Positions 32,764-40,860 of a stretch of DNA of 64,000 nucleotides are shown in pieces. Each line of letters begins with the position of its first letter. Within the stretch, counting starts at the first letter, position 1. Source of the stretch: CAZOHG01 sp964579725 (GTDB lineage Bacteria > Zhuqueibacterota > JdFR-76 > BMS3Abin05); assembly GCA_964579725.1 (NCBI GenBank), contig CAZOHG010000001.1, positions 62,001 through 126,000 of the forward strand, read 5' to 3'. A model generated the notes under the pieces. The model was not told the DNA's origin. It saw only the letters and a program-made list of their open reading frames with translations, and ran no database searches. The translations under genes were made by a program, and so were the position numbers.

Positions 32764-34188
32764 TTATTTAATTCTTACAAATTCAATACGCCTGTTTTCT
32801 GCCCGGCCCCTTGCTGTTGCATTAGTCGCGATGGGGTCTGCCTCTCCATAGCCAACGGCTCGCAATCGCTTGGGGTCAATTCCTCGATTAACCAAATATT
32901 GCCGCACGGCTTCGGCGCGTTTTTGAGACAACCGAAGATTGTATTTCCAGGAGCCCACATTGTCCGTGTAGCCCCTAATTTCAACTTCCACCTCCGGATT
33001 TCGGGCAAGAGATTCGTACACCGTGTCCAATACGGCATACGAATCGGGGGTAAGTGCCGCACTTCCGCTTTCAAAATTAACCCCTCTTAAAATAATATGG
33101 GCACCCTTTTTCATAGCCGGGGCAGGTTTTTCGTCGGGGCAACCGTCGTCATCTTGGTACCCGTTCACGGTTTCTGCCTTGTTGGGACATTTGTCTTGGA
33201 CGTCCGGGATGCCGTCGCGGTCGTTGTCCAAATCGGGACAGCCGTCGGCATCTTCAAAGCCGTCCATATCTTCGGCCTTATTGGGACAGTGATCCAGAGA
33301 ATCGACAATGCCATCTCCGTCGTTGTCTAAATCGGGACATCCGTCTTTATCTTGGTACCCGTCAAAATCTTCGGCTTTGTTCGGGCAATGATCCAGGGAA
33401 TCCGGAATGCCGTCGCCATCGTTGTCGTAGTCCGGTTCGCCGTCGTAATCCATATAGTTGTCAAAATCTTCAGGGTGAAGAGGATCCAAATCCAATCGAT
33501 CCTCGATGCCGTCTCCGTCCGTGTCTTTGTGGCTTGTGTTGTAAAATTTAAGTTCCAATCCGGCTTCCACCACCGCTCGATTGTCATCCGAAGGCCCGCC
33601 TTCGTAACTTAATCCAATGGTGTCCTCATTCCCCTTGAAAATATAGTGGAAACGAAAGAAAAGAGAAGCCCCCACTTTATCGGCGAAGAACTTTTCCAGT
33701 CCAATCCCTGCAACCGCCATGCCATTTATGACATCTCCCTTAACATATTCTCCTCGCTCAATGAATGAGGTGGTGTTTTGAATGTCGCGAATTTCCCAAT
33801 CGAGAAGGCCGCCTCCCAACGAAACAAACGGCCGAAAATTCAATTTCGGAAAGGGTACGTACACCCAATTGAGCCAAATAGGGGTTAAAAGCGTGTGGTA
33901 ATGGCTGGTATGTTGAAATTGCGAGCCACCGGATTTGCGCGGGTAAACCCACCCGTAGGCGCCATTCAATTCCATTGCCAAGCGATTGGAGAATCCGTAG
34001 CGAATGGAAAGGCCCGCCCATTCATCGATGGTGGAGAGATCGGTTTGTCCCAACACCATCTTAATGCCGCTGCCGTAAAAACCAACTCCCCAGCGTTGCT
34101 GTAAATCCTGAGCGCCAACCGGTACATTCAATCCCGAAACCAAAAAAACAACCAGTGCAAGCCAGAATCCAAATAGACGGGTTTTCAT
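32764..34188 (-). CDS. OmpA-family outer-membrane protein with thrombospondin type 3 repeats
   Basis: A 474-residue exported protein. A signal peptide (MKTRLFGFWLALVVFLVSG...VGAQ) precedes an eight-strand-like barrel domain (25-215). Next comes an Asp-rich stretch of calcium-binding TSP3 repeats (215-350; units like DNDGDGIPDSLDHCPNKAEDFDG) and a C-terminal OmpA peptidoglycan-binding domain (370-474) with GYTDNVGSWKYNLRLSQKRA and GYGEADPIATN. It anchors the outer membrane to peptidoglycan. GGAGGAG seven bases before the ATG at 34188 fixes the start. Divergent from the TPR protein at 34.5 kb and downstream-adjacent to the NtrC-like gene. Confidence 0.93.
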   Translation of the reverse strand: MKTRLFGFWLALVVFLVSGLNVPVGAQDLQQRWGVGFYGSGIKMVLGQTDLSTIDEWAGLSIRYGFSNRLAMELNGAYGWVYPRKSGGSQFQHTSHYHTLLTPIWLNWVYVPFPKLNFRPFVSLGGGLLDWEIRDIQNTTSFIERGEYVKGDVINGMAVAGIGLEKFFADKVGASLFFRFHYIFKGNEDTIGLSYEGGPSDDNRAVVEAGLELKFYNTSHKDTDGDGIEDRLDLDPLHPEDFDNYMDYDGEPDYDNDGDGIPDSLDHCPNKAEDFDGYQDKDGCPDLDNDGDGIVDSLDHCPNKAEDMDGFEDADGCPDLDNDRDGIPDVQDKCPNKAETVNGYQDDDGCPDEKPAPAMKKGAHIILRGVNFESGSAALTPDSYAVLDTVYESLARNPEVEVEIRGYTDNVGSWKYNLRLSQKRAEAVRQYLVNRGIDPKRLRAVGYGEADPIATNATARGRAENRRIEFVRIK

Positions 34189-34290
34189 GGCGGAACTCCT
34201 CCTATTGTGAGTTTTTTGAGACAATTGTATCGAGGATAGACAAATTCAAAGCTCAAGATAGAAATGCGTACATAAAATATAAAAAAATAC

Positions 34291-34320
34291 TTGCAATAAA
34301 CAATGAAATTTTTGTAATAT
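34291..34320 (+). promoter_or_regulatory. Sigma-70-type promoter candidate for the barrel/TPR gene
   Basis: TTGCAA (34291-34296), 18-base spacer, TAATAT (34315-34320), in an AT-rich 265-bp divergent intergenic region. The start codon is 134 bases downstream. Confidence 0.5.
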
Positions 34321-34453
34321 TTAATGAATAAAAGACCCTTTCGACAAAGAATCTCAAAGAATTTCCCATAAAATTTCGGATTTACACGCCAAGGCATAGA
34401 ATTTGTTGTCTTTCTTGTGAAAAATTTTCAAACCAAAAACGGAGGTGCCCAAA

Positions 34454-35752
34454 ATGCGAAATTTTTCAAAAATTGTTTTACTTGCAGCCATTGTGTCATT
34501 TCTGACCACCAGTGCTTTTGCTAACGGTCAAAGAAAGTTCGGCGTCGGCCTTGACGGCGGCTTCCAGCGTGTGCAGGGAGGGTCCCCAATCAATTATTTT
34601 AGCGCCGTGTACGGAATTTACGGCGTGTACAATTTAAGCCCCAAGTACAGCATTCATCTGCGGGCAAGTTACGGCAAATTGGAGAGCAACAATCACGGCT
34701 ATTTCTGGTCGTCCTTAACCCCGGTTGAGGCTTTCTTTTCCTACAAATTGGGTCAATTTTTTCACGGGAAGGTAGAACCAGCGCTCCACTTCGGCGTGGC
34801 CGCTATTCGTTTTACCAACAAAAATTACAACGGAGCCCACTATTACGACGGGGCTGTTTTTCCCGGTTTTAATCTCCAATATTACCCCATGCCCAATGTT
34901 TCCATTTTGTTTTCGGCGGATTTGAAGGCGACGTCCTCCAAAAGCTTTGACAATGCTCCCAATCGAGATCTGTACGCAGTCATTCGCGGAGGGGTTACTT
35001 ATTACTGGATGAAATCCTCCGCCAAAAGACATTTTCGTCCCAAATACAGACGCCAGTCCACCACTCAGGTTGCCGCCAAACGACAATCAAGCGGGAAAGC
35101 TGGGGTTCAATCGACGAAGTCCAACGAAGACGCCTATTTGAAAATTGTCGAACTGAAATCCACCATTGACAATTTACAGCAACAATTGAAACAAAAAGAT
35201 GCCCAGATCGACGAGCTAAAGGTTTTGTTAAATATTAAAAAGGAAAAAGTGGCTGTTTTGGAAAACAAAATCAAGGAACTCAAATCCAGTCCCTCCGCTC
35301 AAACGCCAACGCAATACGCCGTTCGTTCAGGTAGGACGAACGCGGCGGCCTCAGGCGTTTCCGCAGTCCATTTCCGACGCACGTACAAAGAAGCCTTAAA
35401 TGATTTTCGAGCGCGTCGGTACACAGACGCCATTCAGAAGTTTTCAATTTTGGTGGCCACCAATCCCAACCATCCGTTGGCCAGCAATTGCCATTACTGG
35501 ATCGGCGAAAGCTACTATGCCTTAAAAGACTACGCCAAAGCCAAAACCGCTTTTCAATCCGTTTTGGGATACGCCAAAACCTACAAGAAAGAGCCGGCTC
35601 TTCTTATGCTGGGACTGAGTTACCTGCGAATGGGCGATCGCCAAAAAGCAGCGGAGGAGTTTCGCACACTTTCCAAATTAAGTCCTAACTCCCACTACGG
35701 TAAAATTGCCCGGCGCTATTTGAGCAAGTTGGAACGTGAAACCATTTCGTAA
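34454..35752 (+). CDS. Exported beta-barrel-like/coiled-coil/TPR protein (CpoB/YbgF-like C-terminus)
   Basis: A 432-residue protein starting with a signal peptide (MRNFSKIVLLAAIVSFLTTSAFA). Residues 28-190 alternate aromatic/Gly-rich strands, similar to small outer-membrane barrels. Residues 190-290 are a Lys/Gln-rich linker with a coiled coil (IDNLQQQLKQKDAQIDEL, then VAVLENKIKEL). Residues 310-430 hold three TPR units of the YbgF/CpoB type (DFRARRYTDAIQKFSILV, HYWIGESYYALKDYAKAKTA, RMGDRQKAAEEF). GGAGG eight bases before the ATG at 34454 selects it over a GTG at 34445. Probable envelope-constriction or secretion-scaffold role, inferred from the CpoB-like part and the OmpA neighbour. Confidence 0.82.
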   Translation: MRNFSKIVLLAAIVSFLTTSAFANGQRKFGVGLDGGFQRVQGGSPINYFSAVYGIYGVYNLSPKYSIHLRASYGKLESNNHGYFWSSLTPVEAFFSYKLGQFFHGKVEPALHFGVAAIRFTNKNYNGAHYYDGAVFPGFNLQYYPMPNVSILFSADLKATSSKSFDNAPNRDLYAVIRGGVTYYWMKSSAKRHFRPKYRRQSTTQVAAKRQSSGKAGVQSTKSNEDAYLKIVELKSTIDNLQQQLKQKDAQIDELKVLLNIKKEKVAVLENKIKELKSSPSAQTPTQYAVRSGRTNAAASGVSAVHFRRTYKEALNDFRARRYTDAIQKFSILVATNPNHPLASNCHYWIGESYYALKDYAKAKTAFQSVLGYAKTYKKEPALLMLGLSYLRMGDRQKAAEEFRTLSKLSPNSHYGKIARRYLSKLERETIS

Positions 35753-35795
35753 CTCTTTTCAAACGGGGGACTTTCCTTTGTGCACCTCCTGAAAC

Positions 35796-35829
35796 AAAAA
35801 AGCCTGCTGAAAAAACAGCAGGCTTTTTT
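35796..35829. terminator. Bidirectional rho-independent terminator
   Basis: AGCCTGCTG-AAAAAA-CAGCAGGCT flanked by A-runs on the left and TTTTTT on the right. It serves the convergent TPR gene (plus) and glyS (minus). Confidence 0.88.
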
Positions 35830-35850
35830 GTTTGTCCGAATAAAACGAGC

Positions 35851-37155
35851 TTAAAATTCCAGCTTGTCGCGAAAATACTCTCGCAATTTCGCCGAAGCCA
35901 CCCGCACCTGTGCCATTGAATCCCGCTCGCGTACCGTAACGGTCTGATCTTGCAAGGTTTGGGAATCTACCGTCACACAAAACGGCGTCCCGATTTCATC
36001 CTGACGCCGGTAGCGTCTGCCAATGGCACCGCTTACATCATAGAAAACCTTGTATTTCTTGCGCAAGTCGGCGGCAATTTTCAGCGCAACTTCCGGCATT
36101 CCGTCTTTTTTAACCAGCGGAAAAACAGCCACTTTTACGGGCGAAATTTTAGGATTCATCTTCAAAACTACCCGTGTTTCACCCTTAATCTCTTCTTCGC
36201 GGTAGGCATCTGCCAAAACGGTTAACAGGGTTCGATCCACACCGGCGGAGGTTTCGATGACGTACGGAATGTACCGTTCGTGGGTTTGATCATCGAAATA
36301 GGTTAAATCCTTCCCCGAAAACTGCTGGTGGCGGCTCAGGTCAAAATCCGTACGGTTGTGAATTCCTTCCAATTCCTTCCAGCCGAACGGAAATTCGTAT
36401 TCAATGTCAAACGCCGCTTTGGCGTAGTGCGCCAATTCATCGGGTCCGTGTTGGTGAAAACGAAGTTTTTGGGGTCGAATACCCAACTCGCCGTACCAGG
36501 CCATTCGCGTGGCTTTCCATTTCTCAAAAAATTCTTCGTCCGTTCCCGGTTTAACAAAATACTGCATTTCCATCTGTTCAAATTCACGGGTTCGGAAAAT
36601 AAAATTCCCGGGGGTAATTTCGTTGCGGAATGCCTTTCCGATTTGAGCAATACCAAAAGGAATCTTCTGACGGGAGGATTTCTGCACATTTAAAAAATTG
36701 ACGTAAATACCTTGCGCCGTTTCCGGACGCAGGTAAATGGTGTTTGTCTCATCTTCTACCGGTCCCATGAAGGTTTTGAACATCAGATTAAATTGTCGCG
36801 CTTCGGTCAGTTCCCCGCCGCAAACCGGGCAGCGATCGCCTTCGATTTCGTCCGCCCGAAACCGCCGCTTGCACTGCTTGCAATCGACCATCGGATCGGT
36901 AAAGCTTTCCACATGTCCCGAGGCCTCCCAAACCTTTGGGTGCATAATAATGCTGGCGTCCAGACCCTCGATGTCATTTCGCCAAAAAACCATAGAGCGC
37001 CACCAAAACTCTTTAATATTGCGTTTCAGTTCCACGCCCACAGGCCCGTAGTCCCAGCAACTGTTAATACCGCCGTAAATTTCACTGGATTGAAACACAA
37101 TGCCCCGGCGTTTGCTCAGGGAAACCAACTTGTCCATGATCGTCTTTTTGGCCAT
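35851..37155 (-). CDS. glyS: Glycyl-tRNA synthetase, dimeric (class II, GRS1 type)
   Basis: A 434-residue alpha2-type GlyRS, the form shared by archaea, eukaryotes and several bacterial phyla rather than the alpha2beta2 GlyQS. GIVFQSSEIYGGINSCWDYGPVG (motif 1 region), zinc ligands CKQCKRRF and CPVCGG, motif 2 FRNEITPGNFIFRTREFEQ-type segment and a C-terminal anticodon-binding domain with KVAVFPLVKKDG. Begins a minus-strand run with recO upstream. Confidence 0.97.
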   Translation of the reverse strand: MAKKTIMDKLVSLSKRRGIVFQSSEIYGGINSCWDYGPVGVELKRNIKEFWWRSMVFWRNDIEGLDASIIMHPKVWEASGHVESFTDPMVDCKQCKRRFRADEIEGDRCPVCGGELTEARQFNLMFKTFMGPVEDETNTIYLRPETAQGIYVNFLNVQKSSRQKIPFGIAQIGKAFRNEITPGNFIFRTREFEQMEMQYFVKPGTDEEFFEKWKATRMAWYGELGIRPQKLRFHQHGPDELAHYAKAAFDIEYEFPFGWKELEGIHNRTDFDLSRHQQFSGKDLTYFDDQTHERYIPYVIETSAGVDRTLLTVLADAYREEEIKGETRVVLKMNPKISPVKVAVFPLVKKDGMPEVALKIAADLRKKYKVFYDVSGAIGRRYRRQDEIGTPFCVTVDSQTLQDQTVTVRERDSMAQVRVASAKLREYFRDKLEF

Positions 37156-37174
37156 ACCAGAAAAACCTCCGCGC

Positions 37175-37930
37175 CTAATTCGTCACTTTCTTTAAAAAAT
37201 CGACGGCGTGAATCGTTGTTAAGCCGTCAAAATGATATCGCAAATAATACAACAAAAATTGGTCAATTTCAACCGCAATCTGCGGCGGTACCTCAATTTT
37301 CGACAGGTCACTCCAGAACGAATCGCGGAGAGCTTGCAATCGCTTCAAAGCCGCAACCGAAAACCGGTACCCATTCCGCGAGACGGCGCATTTTTCGCAG
37401 TGAAACGCCCCTCGGGCAATGTCGAAATAGACCCGTCGCCCCACAGGTTCTTGACCACAAACTGAACACCGACGGAGCCGCGGCTTAAATCCGCTTATTT
37501 CCAGAAAGCGGATGAGAAAGGCCCTGAAATAATTGGAAAAAGCAGGACTCCGGTCAATTCCTTCCAACGCCGCAACAAGGGCCGCAAAAAGGCGTCCGTT
37601 GGCTTCGCCGACCAGTTGTGTGCGGTAAATGATCTCTGCCAAACTACTGGCCGTAGCAAATCGGGACAAATCCGACCGTATGTTGGAAAAGGGGCGCACA
37701 AATTCGGCGTTGGAGAGGAGCTGAAGTTCCCGTGTTTCTTTGAAATAATAGACGAGATTCAGGTAATTTAAAGAATCCAGTACGGCGCCGAATTTGCTTT
37801 TGGACGACCGAACCCCTTTGGCCATTAATTGAACGCGCCCGAATTTTTTGGTGTAAACCGAAAGGATTTTGCTGGTTTCGCGAAAATCCTGGGTTTTCAG
37901 CACCACAGCTTCTGTCTTTAAAATCGACAT
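37175..37930 (-). CDS. recO: DNA repair protein RecO
   Basis: A 251-residue mediator that helps RecR load RecA. The OB-fold N-terminus (TEAVVLKTQDFRETSKILSVYT, FGRVQLMAKGVRSSKS) is followed by a helical domain and a zinc-type cluster (RRCSVCGQEPVG with a later CEKC). Twenty bases upstream of glyS on the same strand. It belongs functionally with recR and recA at the left end. Confidence 0.94.
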   Translation of the reverse strand: MSILKTEAVVLKTQDFRETSKILSVYTKKFGRVQLMAKGVRSSKSKFGAVLDSLNYLNLVYYFKETRELQLLSNAEFVRPFSNIRSDLSRFATASSLAEIIYRTQLVGEANGRLFAALVAALEGIDRSPAFSNYFRAFLIRFLEISGFKPRLRRCSVCGQEPVGRRVYFDIARGAFHCEKCAVSRNGYRFSVAALKRLQALRDSFWSDLSKIEVPPQIAVEIDQFLLYYLRYHFDGLTTIHAVDFLKKVTN

Positions 37931-37935
37931 TCAAA

Positions 37936-39333
37936 TTACAGAAATTTTAAAAAGATCGTCACCATCGAGAAATAGATCAGCAATCCAAAAATGTCGTTGG
38001 ATGTGGTAATAAACGGGCTTGTGGCAACGGCCGGATCGATCCCGATTTTTTTCAGCAGAAAAGGAATCAGCGCTCCCAAAAAGGCGGCATTTTCAATGAC
38101 CACGATCATCGAAATGGCAATCATGAGACCCAATTTGGGATCGTGAAGCCAGAGAGCGGAGATGGTGAAAACCAGTGTGCCCAAAAAAAGACCATTGAGC
38201 AGCGCGACCAGAAATTCGTGTGCCAAACGCCGTCGGGTGTCCACCAAGGCGATCTCCCCCGTTGCCAAGCCGCGGATCACCACCACGGCCGCCTGATTGC
38301 CCACATTCCCCCCGACGGCCATAATCAGCGGCACAAAAAAAACCACTGAAATCAACTGCGCAATGGAAGTCTGAAACCGACTCATTAAATAACCGGAAAT
38401 AATTTCTCCCCCAAAGGCCACCAAAAGCCAGGGCAGGCGCGAGCGGCTCACTTTGAAGGGTGAGGTCTCCGGAATGTCCGTCTCCGTAATACCGGCCATC
38501 ATGGTGATGTCCTCGGAGGCCTCTTCTTCCATGACGTCTATGACGTCGTCAATAGTAATTCGCCCCACAAGCCGGCCTTCCGAATCCACCACCGGAACCG
38601 AAACCAGATCGTATTTTTTAACGATTTTAGCCACTTCTTCCTGATCCATGTCCGTGTAGACAGTCACAATATCGGTGTCCATGACATCCTTCACGCGGGA
38701 GCCCGGACGCGCCAAAATCAGATTTTTCAACGGGATTTCCCCCACCAATCGTCCCGCTTCGTCCACGGCGTAGACGTTGTACACATCCTCAACCTCTTCG
38801 GCCTTTTTCCGGATTTCCTGAATAGCTTCGTCCACCGTGTCGTTCTGGTTAACCGCCACAAATTCTTTGGCCATCAGGCCGCCGGCGGTTTCGCTGTGGT
38901 GGGACAAAAGCTCTTCAACCTCCAGCCGGTCTTCCTCGCTGATGTTGGAAAGCACATTTTCCGCCACCTGCTCCGGAAGCTCGGAAATAATGTCCGTGGC
39001 ATCATCGGAATCCATTTCCGTCAACACCTCCGAAATCTCTTTCGGATTGAGATCGGACAGAATTTCGTCAATGACCGGCTGGTCTAATTCCGTCAACACC
39101 TCCGACGCCACATCCTTGGGCAAAATTTGAAACAGGTAATGCCGCTCTTCCTCGGACAAATACCGCATGATTTCGGCAATATCGGCCGGATGCAGATTGA
39201 CCAAAATATTTCGAATAAAGGAATCCGCCTTTTGCTCAATGAGCTCACGAAGGTCTTCGAGCGTTTCCTTCAATGTCTCTTCATTCAGAATCGGTTCGTG
39301 TTTGGCGACAGACTGTTCGACAGTTTCACCCAT
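37936..39333 (-). CDS. mgtE: Magnesium transporter MgtE
   Basis: Inner-membrane Mg2+ channel of 465 residues. The N-terminal MgtE superhelical domain has repeated HPADIAEIMRYLSEEERHYLF-like units, followed by paired CBS domains (LILARPGSRVKDVMDTD; RLVGRITIDDVIDVMEEE) that sense Mg2+. Five transmembrane helices follow, with VGGNVGNQAAVVVIRGLATGE containing the conserved pore residues. Its start overlaps the 3' end of rsmA by 49 bases, and recO follows after five bases. No M-box-like leader is possible with this overlap, so control is likely through the CBS domains. Confidence 0.95.
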   Translation of the reverse strand: MGETVEQSVAKHEPILNEETLKETLEDLRELIEQKADSFIRNILVNLHPADIAEIMRYLSEEERHYLFQILPKDVASEVLTELDQPVIDEILSDLNPKEISEVLTEMDSDDATDIISELPEQVAENVLSNISEEDRLEVEELLSHHSETAGGLMAKEFVAVNQNDTVDEAIQEIRKKAEEVEDVYNVYAVDEAGRLVGEIPLKNLILARPGSRVKDVMDTDIVTVYTDMDQEEVAKIVKKYDLVSVPVVDSEGRLVGRITIDDVIDVMEEEASEDITMMAGITETDIPETSPFKVSRSRLPWLLVAFGGEIISGYLMSRFQTSIAQLISVVFFVPLIMAVGGNVGNQAAVVVIRGLATGEIALVDTRRRLAHEFLVALLNGLFLGTLVFTISALWLHDPKLGLMIAISMIVVIENAAFLGALIPFLLKKIGIDPAVATSPFITTSNDIFGLLIYFSMVTIFLKFL

Positions 39334-40094
39334 TCCTGAATTGTGACCTCCTCTGCGCGTCGATCGAAATTAAACGCCAATCTTTCCTGTTCTTCCGGCG
39401 AAATCAGCGACCGGAGAGCGTTGCGCAAAAGCTTCCGGCGTTGTTGAAAAGCGGTTTTGATTAAGTGTAAATAGTAGACGTCGTTTTTTAAATTTGGTTC
39501 CCCTTGCCGCCAAAATAGCTGCACTACGGCCGATTCCACCCGGGGGCGGGGCCGAAAAACCGACGCAGGAACGCGAAACAGCAGCTTCACCTCGGCAAAG
39601 GTCTGCGTCCAGACAGAAAGAATGCCGTAGTTTTTGGTGCGCGGCACCCCAACCAGCCGTTCCGCTACTTCCAACTGCATCATGAGCGTTGCAGACCGCA
39701 CCCATTTTCGCTCGCTCACCAGTTTGAACAGAACGGGACTGGTAATGCCGTAGGGCAAATTGCCAACGACGTGACCGGCGTTGGGCAAAATTTCTTGAAG
39801 CGACTGACGGAGAAAATCGCCGTGAATTAAAGAAAAATTTTGGCGTGTTCCGAATCGCTGTACCAAATAGTCGGCGTAGAAATCATCCAATTCCACAACC
39901 GCAAGGCGAAAACCTTTTTCAAGCAGGTGCTCGGTTAGGATTCCCTTTCCGGGGCCAATTTCCAGCACAGCCTCTCCAGGCTCTGCCGGAACGGCTTCCA
40001 CGACCTTCCTCGCAATATTATGGTCAATGAGAAAATTTTGCCCCAGACTTTTTTTGGCTTCCGGAAACGGAGACTCGATTTTATTTGGGCGCAT
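39285..40094 (-). CDS. rsmA: 16S rRNA dimethyladenosine transferase
   Basis: Dimethylates A1518 and A1519 near the 3' end of 16S rRNA. The 269-residue SAM methyltransferase has KSLGQNFLIDHNIARK, motif I LEIGPGKGILTEHLL and the catalytic NLPYGITSPVLFKL (NxPY). The C-terminal RRKLLRNALRSL is typical. It overlaps tatD by 14 bases upstream and mgtE downstream. Confidence 0.96.
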   Translation of the reverse strand: MRPNKIESPFPEAKKSLGQNFLIDHNIARKVVEAVPAEPGEAVLEIGPGKGILTEHLLEKGFRLAVVELDDFYADYLVQRFGTRQNFSLIHGDFLRQSLQEILPNAGHVVGNLPYGITSPVLFKLVSERKWVRSATLMMQLEVAERLVGVPRTKNYGILSVWTQTFAEVKLLFRVPASVFRPRPRVESAVVQLFWRQGEPNLKNDVYYLHLIKTAFQQRRKLLRNALRSLISPEEQERLAFNFDRRAEEVTIQEWVKLSNSLSPNTNRF

Positions 40095-40860
40095 TCATCA
40101 ACTTTGGGAACAGGCGCAGGGCGTTTTCCGTCGTAATCTCTTCAATTTCCCGAACGGAAAGCCCTTTCACCCGCGCAAATTCCTCGGCAATCAAGTGAAC
40201 GTAGGCCGGTTCGTTTCGTTTCCCCCGGTGGGGCACCGGCGCCAGAAAAGGAGAGTCTGTTTCGAGAAGCAGCCGGTCGAGCGGAAGCTCTCGAAGGACA
40301 TCCCGAATATTTGAATTTTTAAATGTGACGATTCCGGTAAAGGAAATGTAGTAGCCCAGATCCAACGCCTTTTGGGCGGTAGCCAGATCACTGGAAAAAC
40401 AGTGAAACACCCCGATTACCTCGGAAAATTCCGGCCTGGAAAGCACGTCCAAAATAATGTTATCGGCCTCGCGGTTGTGAATAATGACCGGCAACTGAAC
40501 CTCTCTGGCCAGCTCGACGAATCGCTCCAACACGGCCACCTGCCGTTCGCGGGGATTGTAATCGCGGTAAAAATCAAGCCCTAATTCACCGATAGCTACA
40601 ACCTTGGGGTGTGCCGCCCACCTCTTAAAGTGAGGAATCTGCTCTTCCACAAATTTTTCCGCGTCTTGCGGGTGTACCCCAACCGCTGCGTACAGCGGCG
40701 CAAACCGTTCGGCCAATTCGACAGCCCGTTGGCTACTTTCAAAATCGACCGATGCCACAACAATTTTTTCCACCCCAACACTAACTGCTCGCCGAATCAC
40801 AGCCTCCCGATCGGCGTCAAAGGTCTCAAAATTCAAGTGGGAATGGGTGTCAATCAGCAT
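40081..40860 (-). CDS. tatD: TatD-family metal-dependent DNase
   Basis: A 259-residue TIM-barrel hydrolase. Metal ligands are visible in DTHSHLNFETFDADRE, GELGLDFYRDYNPRE, HNREADN, GVFHCFSSD and LETDSPFLAPVPHRGKRNEP. Members act as 3'-5' exonucleases or D-aminoacyl-tRNA hydrolases. Its ATG shares one base with the metG stop codon, so it is translationally coupled to metG. Confidence 0.95.
   Translation of the reverse strand: MLIDTHSHLNFETFDADREAVIRRAVSVGVEKIVVASVDFESSQRAVELAERFAPLYAAVGVHPQDAEKFVEEQIPHFKRWAAHPKVVAIGELGLDFYRDYNPRERQVAVLERFVELAREVQLPVIIHNREADNIILDVLSRPEFSEVIGVFHCFSSDLATAQKALDLGYYISFTGIVTFKNSNIRDVLRELPLDRLLLETDSPFLAPVPHRGKRNEPAYVHLIAEEFARVKGLSVREIEEITTENALRLFPKLMNAPK

Noticed and set aside
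33200..33480. Tandem DNA repeats near 33.3 kb as a CRISPR or satellite array
   Set aside because: They encode the Asp-rich TSP3 protein repeats in frame within the OmpA-family gene.
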